DNA of 64,000 bases, from NCBI GenBank assembly GCA_961205875.1, contig OY540815.1, positions 6,262,001 to 6,326,000 on the forward strand. Direction: 5' to 3'. Positions 46,192 to 57,700 of this stretch are shown here, piece after piece. Each line of letters starts with the position of its first letter. The first letter of the stretch is position 1. Position numbers and translations under genes: made by a program. The stretch is from Sialis fuliginosa. Taxonomy: Eukaryota > Arthropoda > Insecta > Megaloptera > Sialidae. The notes below the pieces were generated by a model. The model made no database searches and was not told where the DNA came from. It was given only the letters and a program-made list of their open reading frames with translations.

Positions 46192-47089
46192 GGAGGTTGT
46201 TCTATGGACCAAATCCAAGATTAAATTCTAATAATTGTTTTATATGAAAGATTAATATTAGTGAAATTTAAATTTAATTTGTACCACGCTGTTATGAAAA
46301 TACACTCATCCAAACAATTAAAGGAACAAGAAATTAAACATTTTTTTTGGGTGTTTTTTGAAGTGCTGTATCTTTGTGAAAAAAGGTCGTATCGAAATAA
46401 ATAAAAAAGCATTTTAAAGCTTCAAGTTTCTAGTTTTGAGATTTTTTAGCATAATTTTTTTTGAGTTACGGTTATCACGCAATCATAAGAAATAGTGGGA
46501 CACAAAATTTTTCCAATTTTTAAAATTTTTTTTAAGGGTCTGCAGGCTCGGGAAATTTTTTTTCAGTTAACCAATGCATAGGTCAGTTAACTTGTTTATT
46601 CAGCTTTAATTTGTTTTTTTTTTTTGGTCTTTCTCAATTTTTTTTGCCGAGATATCTGACTTTAAATGAAAAATCATTCTTTTGTCTTCGTTAATCAATA
46701 TATCAGCAACAAATGATTAAACAGTAAATTTAAGGACAGTTTTAAAAACTTGAATAAATTTCCTACAAGACCATTTCATGACTTTATTAGAAAAAAAATT
46801 TTTTTTACCCTCACCATTAGTTTGAAAAAGTACAAAAAAATGACCTTTTATGGTCTTTTAGTAAATCTATCGCTACTTTACAAATATTGATGGAAAGATT
46901 AATGTTGCCAGGTGATTTTACAGCTTAATGTACCCCCAACAGCCCTGTAAATTTTGAAATTGATCAATCGAACCGTTTTTCCGGACTGTGCTTTTAAATT
47001 TTGTATACATCAAATACAAAATTTTTCATGCTTACATTAATTTTCTAATATATACCTACACTTGACTCTTAATTACTAGAATAACCTCC
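46192..47089. mobile_element. TTAA-flanked TIR element (piggyBac-like), non-autonomous
   Basis: Ends GGAGGTTGTTCTA and TAGAATAACCTCC are inverted, and TTAA lies directly outside both (46188-46191 and 47090-47093), as for piggyBac. The 898-bp interior has no transposase. A Tc1-like start (TACACTCATCCAAACAATTA) at about 46301 may be a nested fragment. Confidence 0.7.
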
Positions 47090-47127
47090 TTAACAGTAAC
47101 TAAAATTTTTGTAAATGTAGTAAGGAA

Positions 47128-47230
47128 CAGTGGCATAGCGAGCATAATTGGCACCCGGGGCACGATACATTTTTGGCACCCCCCGGGGCATGATTGACCC
47201 CCTTGCTCGCCTCCCCTCGCTACGCCACTG
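47128..47230. mobile_element. Very short hAT MITE (103 bp)
   Basis: Ends CAGTGGCATAGCGAGC and CTCGCTACGCCACTG are inverted. The flanks GTAAGGAA and GTAAGAAA (47120-47127, 47231-47238) are an 8-bp duplication with one change. Confidence 0.8.
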
Positions 47231-47758
47231 GTAAGAAAGTAAAATTACTCTATTAGTGAGAAGTGCAACACCGATCGAAATTTGATTTAAAAAGGTATAG
47301 TTTTAAGACCTTTAATCTTCGTTTTTGGATACAGCGCAATATTTTATTTATTTTTTTAATTTCCATTAGGTTTGAGATGCTTTGCTTGAAAATGGCTCGG
47401 AATAGAAACGATTGTGCCTTATTGAAATGATGCTAGATGTAGAAAGTATTTAAAAGAATACTGCTCACTGATATCAAATATAGGTATTTGACTGTTAAAT
47501 GCCCGCCAATTACATAGACTAAAGTTTGGTTAGGTCAATCTCCGCCGCGATGGATCACACACAGAAAGTGTGTTTGTATGTATTCATAGTCTATGTTCTT
47601 AGTAGCGAACGTTAAATGGTCGAATACCAAAATATATATTACGGTGTTAATATTTAGTTGATTCGATTGCTACAATCATTAATATTTATAATGTTGCGAA
47701 TGATAATATATTTAAATTACAGAATTAAATTTTAATGTATTTATTTCAATAGAAAATA

Positions 47759-48291
47759 TACACTCGTCAAAATCATTAAATTAATTTTTTGGTGCAATAT
47801 TCAAATAGCTGTAACTTAAGTAAAAATGATCGTAATGAAATTTTTCAAAAAGAAAATTAAAGCTGGAAATCTCTGCTTTAAGATTCTTTCAAAAAATTTT
47901 ATTTTCATTAGCAATTTAAAAAATTACAGGATAATAAAGGATGCGCCGGAAAATTTCAAATTTTTTTTACATTTTTAACAACGTGCACCGAGTGTAAAAA
48001 AAATTAAATGCTAGCTTGGATGTTCAGCTTTAAAATGCTTTTCTGTTTTTGTTGATTTTTTCAACAAGTTATTGAAGTTTTACATTCAACACACACTGCC
48101 AAAATTGCATTTTTTTCGGTGCACCATTTATTTGCTTTTAACTTTTAAAGATTTTTATAAAAATACATTTTTTTAAAGTCTTCAAGTAATGATTTCAAGC
48201 TTTATTTTCCATTTTGAAAAATTTCTATGCGATTTTTTTTACCAAACATTACAGCTATTTGAATATTGCACAATTTTTTTTGATGAGTACA
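47759..48291. mobile_element. Tc1-like MITE
   Basis: TACACTCGTCAAAA..GCAATATTCAAATAGCTGTA at the left is mirrored by TACAGCTATTTGAATATTGC..TTTTGATGAGTACA at the right. TA-rich flanks fit a TA target. Noncoding. Confidence 0.65.
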
Positions 48292-48780
48292 TAGTGCTAA
48301 TATTTTTAATATTTAAATAAAACTAGGCCAATCAATGTATAATGTTTATTTTAAAAAACATGTTTTTTTTAAATTATTATTTTTAGATAATCTAACATAA
48401 CTTTTAGTTTTAATTTAATTAAAATTCTAAATGAATTTTAATAAAAATGTCCTATTTTAATTTTGTTCTGTTTTTATATAGTCCATTATATTTGTGCAAT
48501 TTGTTTTTCTATTACAATATATTCCTTTTAAATAATGTGTTTTAATTTTAATCTATTCTATATATTCAAGACATTTTGTTGTTTCATTTCGTACAATTTG
48601 ATTAAATTTTTTACAAACAACTATTTTTATTCTATTTAAAACAAACAGTACTTTTAAATATACACAAAACCACATATTCTTCATGCACATTTTAAATTCA
48701 TTAAATATTTTTTTATTGTGTTTTCTTATTTCAGCCATTTTTATTTCTATAAGAAAAATAAAACCTGAAAAATAGATATT
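48292..48780. other. AT-rich 3' flank of Ir40a
   Basis: Includes the presumed Ir40a 3' UTR. The reverse-strand frame at 48553-48738 is low complexity. Nothing else was recognised. Confidence 0.4.
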
Positions 48781-51700
48781 TTAAATCGAGAAGTTTTGCA
48801 TTTTATAATTAATAATAATACCTGATACGATATATCCAGATATTAAAATATAAAAAGCTCCTTGAATCATAGATAAACTTATCGGTTTAGATTTTTGTTC
48901 TTCTGTCGTTTCTTGTTTATTTGGTTTTTCGTTCACTTTAATTTCAGTATTGTCATTGCTTGTTTCAAATAATTTTCTCTTACCTAATTTTTCATACTCT
49001 TCTTCAGTCATTTTTGTTAATATTCCTGCTTCAAATAATTTAATAATTCTGAAAATATTTAAATTGTAAAAAATATAAATTTAACATTACAAACACAGAA
49101 GAGAAAAAATAAAATTTTATTGAATTGTGAGGAAATTATTCAAATTACAATTAAAATTAGTGATTTTATTGAAATTTGGTATACATTTTATTATGTTTAC
49201 TTATTTAATATTTCAGTTATTTCAAAAATAACTTGATAAAAAAAAAATTTGACAAATTAACTCTCATTCTTTGAAGAATTCTAAGTTTTCCATTCATCTT
49301 TTTCATAATCCCAATTTGACGTTAAACCAGTTATAGGGTTCATTCGTAGATCAATTATACGTCTTAACTGAGCTTGTGTACGATCTTCATCAAACGATTC
49401 AGGATATGGTCCATAAAAACTAAACTTAAATCCCATCCACAACCAGAAACTGAATGATATGATAAGACATGCTGCCCCGATAACTTTTTTCCATTCTCCA
49501 GTCGATGCTTTCATTTCTGCAAAAGTTTGACAGAAAGATAGGCGATACAATGTTTTTTTCTCAATCAGACTTAGCTGCTTCCAATCGCATAACTCTTTAT
49601 CTTTTAACGGTTCAAATTCTGGCGTTATTTCTCGGAATCTGATAGACGGAAATGGATACTCTGGTTTATCTACATATATCAGTCTTCCATTTATACCATA
49701 TCCAACAATTTCACGACATCCTATTATAGTTCTTTCTATATCTGTTCCATATTTAGCCGAATTTCTTGGTACAAATGAAGTTAAACGTTTTAAAAGTCTG
49801 ATCACCATCTTTATACTATCATTAATTAGTTTTTAAACATATAAAAAGACAGTAATTTGAAAATGTCAAATAAGAAACAATCCATCAATTGTTTTAAACC
49901 GAAACTCGATTTCAAACAATGCTTTTAAAACGCGTGAACTTGATTGGTTAGTTTGAATTATAAATTTAAATTTTCCCGATAACAATTACAAAATGATAAT
50001 ACTATCAAAAATATATTAATCCACTGATATACTTAGTACTTACATTTTATTAAAATTTTCTATATAAGGACATCCGGTCTGAAAAGCTATCGCCGAATAT
50101 CCTGTATGTAATTTTTCACTCATATGAAAATGAGTAACGCCGAATCTTCTTGTATCAAAATATAATGTTTCTCTTCCTCCAATAACAGCTATTTTTCTAG
50201 AATTTCGAACCATTTGAATCCCTTCTTCAACAGAATTTACTAAATATTTTGTTTGTTTTTGCATTAGAAACCACAGTCGACCATAAATTCCTGTTCCATT
50301 CTAAAATAAATAAATACGCATTCAAAACAGGCACTATATCATTATATGAATCCTGCATTCATATTCATGCCTGCTGTGGGTGCGTACTGTACCGTAGCGT
50401 ATGTATTTATTCGTAAACCGTACCGGGTACCTGTATACCTGTGCTACATATATACTAGCTAAGAAAAATGCATTTGTACTAGAGCGTACATACTTGCATG
50501 GATAAATGCAAAAGTAATTGTAATAATAAACATTGTTTGACAACCCTAGTTTGAGGGACGCAGGTATTTTTTATTTCCATTTTAAGCCGGTATTCTAGAA
50601 TTTACAGCGCCGGCTTTAGGGGAGGGCGAACCAGGGCGACCGCCTGGGGCGCCAGGCCAGGTGGGGCGGCGCTTAATAGGGCATAAGTCTTAAAGTTAAT
50701 GGTGTAAGGCAGGGGTCACCAAACTTTTCGAGAAACGGGCTGGATTGAATTTTTTTTAAACATGGGGGGGCCGGACGAAAAATATTCTTGTTGAAATCCT
50801 ATTAGAACATTTATTTACATGTGCAATTAGCTATGTAAATAGAGTATATATCATTTATAATGGAAAATATCTATTCAAATGTAGATAAATACACATATTT
50901 ACATCAAATCCTTAAATTATATAAAATTAATATTTCTTTTATGTATAAAAAATATTTATATATAATAATCAGGGGCCGGATGAAAAACTTTGGAGGGCCG
51001 TAGTTTGGTGACCGCTGGTGTAAGGTATATTTAATATTATTTATTATATATTATTAATATTAAAAGTTGGAGTCTGTAGAATCGCGCCAAACTGAGATAT
51101 TATTTATTCAACTTATTTGTTCATTTATCAATTTTAATTGACATTTTCGGTGATTTATGAATATTTTTTAGGGGGAGAGAGGGCGGAAAAATAAATCTCG
51201 CCTAGAGCACGAGACTTGCTAATAGTATAGGAACCAGCTGCAAAATCGGTGTAGATTTAACAACCGTCTGCCGTTGTGGTTTTTTTGAAGTACTCACTCA
51301 GACAAAGCTCGGACGATGAGTCCGGTCCACTAGCTTGTAGGGATTTAATAGATAGGGCCCACGAAAAATACGCACAAAAAAATCACGTAACAACCGTTTG
51401 AATGTGACGGTTGCTTATAGTAGACCCCAATTAAAGATGTTTTGGATATACGGCATAAATTTTTGCGTAGGGGTTTAATTACAGGGGCCTCTCAAAATTT
51501 CGACCCAAAAAAATCAGATAACAACCGGACCAGACCTGGTGCAAAATGTTTATTTGGACGTATACTTAAATAAAAACATAATGGTAGAATTTTTTATGTA
51601 GGGACTTCGGTGCTATAAGGCCTACAAATGGCCAGAATTTGGCCCTAATCTTAAAAATGCTGTAAAATCTAAAATACGGAATGAAAATTTCTGCCGCGCG

Positions 51701-54700
51701 GTGTATACCTTTGTTATGAACTATAAAATAGATATATACCCATAGCAGAAGTTTTATCCATGCCATTCTTCACAGCCTCCCCCCCCCCCCCCCCCCCAAA
51801 CATTACATTAATCATAATATAAAAAATTTAAAAAACTAAAAAATTAAAATTAAAACTTCCTCTAGGGCGGAGCTGGTGGGGAATAGCATAAATAAAAACT
51901 TCTGCCATGGGTATATATCTATTTTATAGTTCATAACAAAGGTATATACCGCGCGGCAGAAATTTTCATTCGGTATTTTAGATTTTACAGCATTTTTAAG
52001 ATTAGGGCCAAATTCTAGCCATTTGTAGGCCTTATAGCACCGAAGTCCCTGTACATAAAAAATTCTGCCATTATGTTTTTATGTAAGTATACGTCCAAAT
52101 AAACATTTTGCACCAGGTCTGGTCCGGTTGTTATTTGATTTTTTTGGGTCGAAATTTTGAGGGGCCCCTGTAATTAAACCCCTACGCAAAAATTTCTGCC
52201 GTATATCCAAAGCATCTTTAATTGGGGTCTACTATAAGCAACCGTCACATTCAAACGGTTGTTACGTGATTTTTTTGTGCGTATTTTTCGTGGGCCCTAT
52301 CTATTAAATCCCTACAAGCTAGCGGACCGGACTCATCGTCGCAGCTTTGTCTGAGTGATTACTTCAAAAAAACCACAACGGCAGACGGTTGTTAAATCAA
52401 CACCGATTTTGCAGCTGGCTCCTATACTATAAGGCCGGCTCTGAGAATTTAGACTATATTATCCCAAATGAGGTTATTTCCTGTAGTCATTTCGTGAGAT
52501 TTATCTCAAAATCTACATCATATTTTATTGATTATATTTATGTTGTATTAATATACCTACTAAACGTTTATTTTATAGGAAAGTTAAAAAAACGGGGAAG
52601 ATTGATAAGCATTGTAAGAATTCTTTATCGTTAATATATTATATATTTATATTTTTGATATACCTAATTATTAATTTTATTATCAGTAATTAATACAAAC
52701 ATCCTTTTGGTGAATTGCATTCAATAAATATAAATGTTTAATTAATCATTTAACCTGTTTAACATTGATAAATTATTTTGTCAAGGTTAAATACGACATT
52801 GCTTTCAAAAGTTTCAAAAACTTATTTTAGATTATAGAATCTTTTGTTCTAATAATTTATTTGTTTTCTGTGTTATATATACTACCACTTTCAAATTTTA
52901 ATTTTAACTATTATATTTTACATATTGTTAATAATAGTTTATGTACTTTTTTTTGTGTGTAGGTACAACATGTAAAAAATAGTGTTTATTTACATAATTA
53001 CATATGGTACCTATCTAATTAAATGTTATCATTTAATAAAGAAATATTTAACAATAATTTTAGTAAGTAAATTAATAAATTTACTATACATAACAATTGA
53101 AAAGTGCAATAGGTAATAATGTATTAAAATAAATATATTCAATAATTTTATTCTTTACAGATGTATCAGTTATTGTTGAGAAAATATAATATTCAAATGA
53201 GTGTAAAATGAGAAAACATCAAACCGTTCCTAAATATGTATTTCGGCCAAACGTTTTATATTTTATAATTTGTTTTTCATTTATAAGTATCGCCACTCAT
53301 ATTTATTTCAGTTCGTATGGAAATTGTGTTACAGAAAAAGAACAATGGCCCGGTAAGTATAATATAAACAACATATAGTTTCTATACTAATAATAAATAT
53401 TATTTTCAGTCAAATTTTTACTACAGAATCCGAACTGCCACATCCCTTATTTAGATATTATGAATTCCGATATCATAGGTTATATAAAACCAGTATATAA
53501 TATATCTTGTTCGTCGAGAACTCCGTTAACATATGTTGAAATGAAAAATGGAGTACCTGTATTATATATAGACCATGTAGTGAAAGATCTAATTACTTTT
53601 CGAAATGATTTGACTTGTTGTTTTTCAATTGTTACTAGAGATCCAAATATACGTAACGATGATTTTTTTAAGTACGTACTTATTTATAATATTCAGATTA
53701 ATCATAAAACTGATTTTTAATTTTAATTTTCAGCATAACAGACTGCAAACGATTTAAAAAGCGCATTGTACTAAAAACAAGTTATGAATTCATAATAACC
53801 AAATGTTATCTTGGAGAACGATTAATTTATAGCAACGGTCATACAATCATACTTCCAAAACCCGAGATACTAAAACGTATGAAATTGTTTAAACTAAAAG
53901 ATACCTTGAGACCTCTTAGTGTTTTAATACTCGGCATTGATAGCGTATCAAGATCAAATTTCTACCGAAGCATGCCGCAGACTTCTATGTATCTAAAAAA
54001 AATTGGAATGATCGACTTAAAAGGGTATAATAAAATAGAAGACAACACATTTCCAAATCTCATGGCGATTTTAACAGGTAAAAATCTTACAACATCATAT
54101 AAAATATGCGATCCTAAATCTCCACCAAAACTTGATGATTGTAATATGTTGTGGCACGAATTTAAAAACAACGGTTATGTGACCGCATATGCTGAAGATG
54201 AGCCGACCATTTCTACTTTTAATTTCCAAAAAAATGGATTCACTAAATCCCCGACTGATTATTATTACAGACCGTATGCATTAGCGATGCAGGAACACTT
54301 AAAAATACAAAAAGATAATGATATGTCTTACTGTGTTGGGCCTATTCCCGGTGGAGAGAGAATATTAACGTACGCACAACAGTTTATAGAATCGTATAGA
54401 AATGATCCGTTTTTTGGCTTGTTCTGGATAAATTCATTTAGTCATAGTGATATTAACAGCATATCTCGTGTAGATTTAATGTTTAAGAAATGGTTCGAAG
54501 ATTTAAAACACTCGGAAGTATTTAATACATCGATGGTTATATTTTTAAGCGACCACGGCATGCGATTCGGAGACATAGTTGAAACCAGTGCGGGCTGGTT
54601 AGAAGAACGCTTACCGTTTATTCTCATATCACTTCCAAAATGGTTCATCAACAAATATCCTCAGAGTTATAAGAATTTAATTACGAATAGAAACCGTCTA

Positions 54701-57700
54701 ACTAATCCTTACGATTTACACATGACTTTACAAGACGTCCTTGTACATTCGAAACGTTTAAACACGCCGCCAGTTCAAAGTTCGGCATGTCCGAAATGTC
54801 ACAGTCTATTTAAGCCTGTCCGTTTTGAACGTTCCTGTGATGACGCTTCTATAGATATACATTGGTGCACTTGTTATAGTTTTGTAAAGAAGAACAAAGA
54901 TCAAAGTATCGTTAATTCGTGCGCTAAACACCTTGTAACTAAAATAAAACACTTGATTCATAATGATAATGATGCTGTACATCTTTGCACGGAACCGATA
55001 TTAAATAAAGTTGTAGATGCGAGAATATCCACGTTTAAAGTGAATGTAAATATAACATATTATGTGTTGATTATTGAAACGTTGCCAGGGAATGCAAAGT
55101 TTGAAGCGACAATACAACATAACAGCTCGGAAGTCGGTCAGAAAGGATTTCAGCTGAAAGGTACAATAAGTAGAATTAATATTTATCGTGAACAAAGTTT
55201 ATGTATTAGTGATTCGGTCCTGAAAAAGTATTGTTATTGTAAAGATCTGCTGTTGTAAGTTCAAATCTGACAAGGTAGTTATCTTGAGGCTCAAACACTT
55301 GGTTATTAATATAAAAAAATATAAAAATATATAATTTATACACATTTAATATTATCTTAGTTTAGATAACAATTTTTGAAGTTAAACTTCTTTAGTGGTA
55401 CTGAATCAAATTCAAAATATAGTGGTAGGGGAATAATGCAAGCGAAATGATGAATTGAATCTTTACATATTCGTTACAATTCATGACATTGAAATAAAAA
55501 AGTACGACTGAAGAACAGACAGCGCGTATGTTGCAACATCAATCTATATTATTATAAAAGTAGATCTTGTACAACTTCTAGGGAGTTTATCACTGTAAGA
55601 CTGAAACTCAAGTAAATTCGGGATTGAGGCACTTTTGCGCCCACCAATATAAATTTCCGAGATGTTCTGTCTTGGGTTTTCGCTGGCTGTATATTAAAAA
55701 ATTAAGGCCAAGAAAAATATATATATACATTTCTCTCTCCCAAAGGCTCATATATGTTTCTGCCTCAGGGATTCAAACAGTATAGTTACGCTACTGTTAA
55801 ACCATTAAGGTTAATAAATATTGTTATAGTTCAAATATATTCGATATCAAAATATATCTATATTTAATGCAAAATATTAAAACTTAATAAGTATTAATAT
55901 TTTGCATTAAATATAGATATAATATAATAATAATAATAATAGAGTATAATATACTCTATTTCATTTAAGAATACAGTGGTTGCCGGGGTTTTGACGGTAC
56001 GAATCGTGCATTTTACCGTCAAAAACCACTGCATTCTTAAATGAAATAGAGCAAGCTTGTCCAACCCGCGGCTCGCGGACCACATGCGGCACCGCGAGGA
56101 TAATTAAAAAAAAATAATAATAATTTTATAATAATAAACCTACATTGAAATTAGCTCAACTAAAAAAAAAAAAAGGGTCCTCAGTTATATTCTGGCTTGC
56201 GGTCCTTAGTAAATTGAGTTTATACTATGCGGCCAAGAAGGTTCAAAAGGTTGGACACCTATGAAATAGAGTATAATAAATTTATGACATCTATTTTAAA
56301 TGTTATTGCATATTAAATCTTGACAAAATTGTGATATATTAGTGATCCTATAATTCTATAATAATTAAAAATTATTTATTTTATAAATCACCTTTAATAT
56401 TAAGTATGTAGTCTTATTTGTAGTTTACAAATTGTTCCCAAACTTGGACCATTACTTAACTGTTTACAATTAGCATACGTACTTTTTACAAATTAAATTT
56501 AATTTAGTATTAATTTATACTTATAATTTGATATACAGTCACACTTCGAGTTACAGCTCTTTGACTACATTTATACTACCATTCCCTGAAGCTCCAGTCA
56601 GAGTACTCAATGTCAGTGAAAGTACTTGAAGCATCAACAACGTTTTGCTATTTTCAAAAGTACTTGAAGTAAGTACTTCAAGTATACTTTCCTTGTTAAA
56701 ATCAAGTATTACATTCAAAAAGCACAACTACTTTTTCCTATGTATTCTACATAAACGTTTTAGTATTTTAAATGTACTTGAAGTACAAGTACCAAGTATT
56801 CAGTAAAAGTACTTAAAATATCAAAAAATACTTTTTGCCATTTTTAGATGTAGTCAAAATAAGTACTTCAAGTATTTTACTTGTTAAAATCCAATAATAA
56901 ATTCACTTGTTACTATTTTTTTAAGTATTAAGTATTGCCAACTCTGGTTGCTGCATTTGCTTAAAAGTTACGTCTCTTTAGCAGCATGATTGGCTTCCAT
57001 TATATAAATATGATGTAACTTTGATGTATGACTGGTACATACAATTCTATTACTTTTAATTATACATATTGTATAATAATGTTTCCTTAAAGAATATATA
57101 CTTAATTTTTTAACGCACACTATTAATTCTTATTGTTTTATACTTATATGCTTTCTTATAATTGTTTATGTGTTAAAGATATAAAAATAATATTGTTTAT
57201 ATATATATTTATTGTTATCTCAAAACAATATATTTTTGTATCCATTAATTTAGTTTTATTAATTATTTCTCAAATCTGATCCTACCTCAAGGTTATTAAA
57301 CTATACAGGTTGTTTCATAGGGTAGTTTCACGCTATTGGTCGACGACTAGTGACGTAGCCAGTCGTCAAAATCCATGGAAACTACTAATTATTAACCAAT
57401 TATTAATAATTAATTCAAATTTTCAATTTGACAAGACGGCCAGTGACGTCACACCCACACCCCTCCCGCTCATTCCTCTCACCTAAATGTTTAGTTATGA
57501 GACAACTTGTATAGTTTAATAACCTTGATCCTACCTCTAATAATGTGTATGAAGAACTTTGACGCTCTACAAACAATTTGTATTTATAATTTATCATAGC
57601 TTGTTCTAATTGAGATAACGAAGTTATTGGTTTTTCTGAAAAAAAAAATTGTTTTAATATAATTTATATATTTTTACCAAAAACTTTGACTTGCCTTTAG

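Larger units (their letters stand above)
50605..52443. mobile_element. Outer hAT element with duplication AGAATTTA
   Basis: Ends CAGCGCCGGC and GCCGGCTCTG are inverted. AGAATTTA lies outside both (50597-50604, 52444-52451). It is the same family as 25886-26330, in reverse. It is interrupted by a hAT MITE and a foldback; the 25886 copy lacks both and supplies the empty sites. It lies in Ir40a intron 10. Confidence 0.9.

Noticed and set aside
48553-48738. 61-codon reverse frame downstream of Ir40a
   Set aside because: Lies in the presumed 3' UTR, low complexity, no continuity with exon 12.
50334-50543. Reverse frame next to Ir40a exon 11
   Set aside because: Exon 11 begins at 50300 with a clear acceptor. 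The upstream frame is intron sequence in a different context.
57415-57597. Read-through of Ir40a exon 10 into the intron
   Set aside because: The extension after LLE is MITE sequence ending in a stop. Homology continues in exon 11 (NGTGIYGRLWFL), so the exon ends at 57535.
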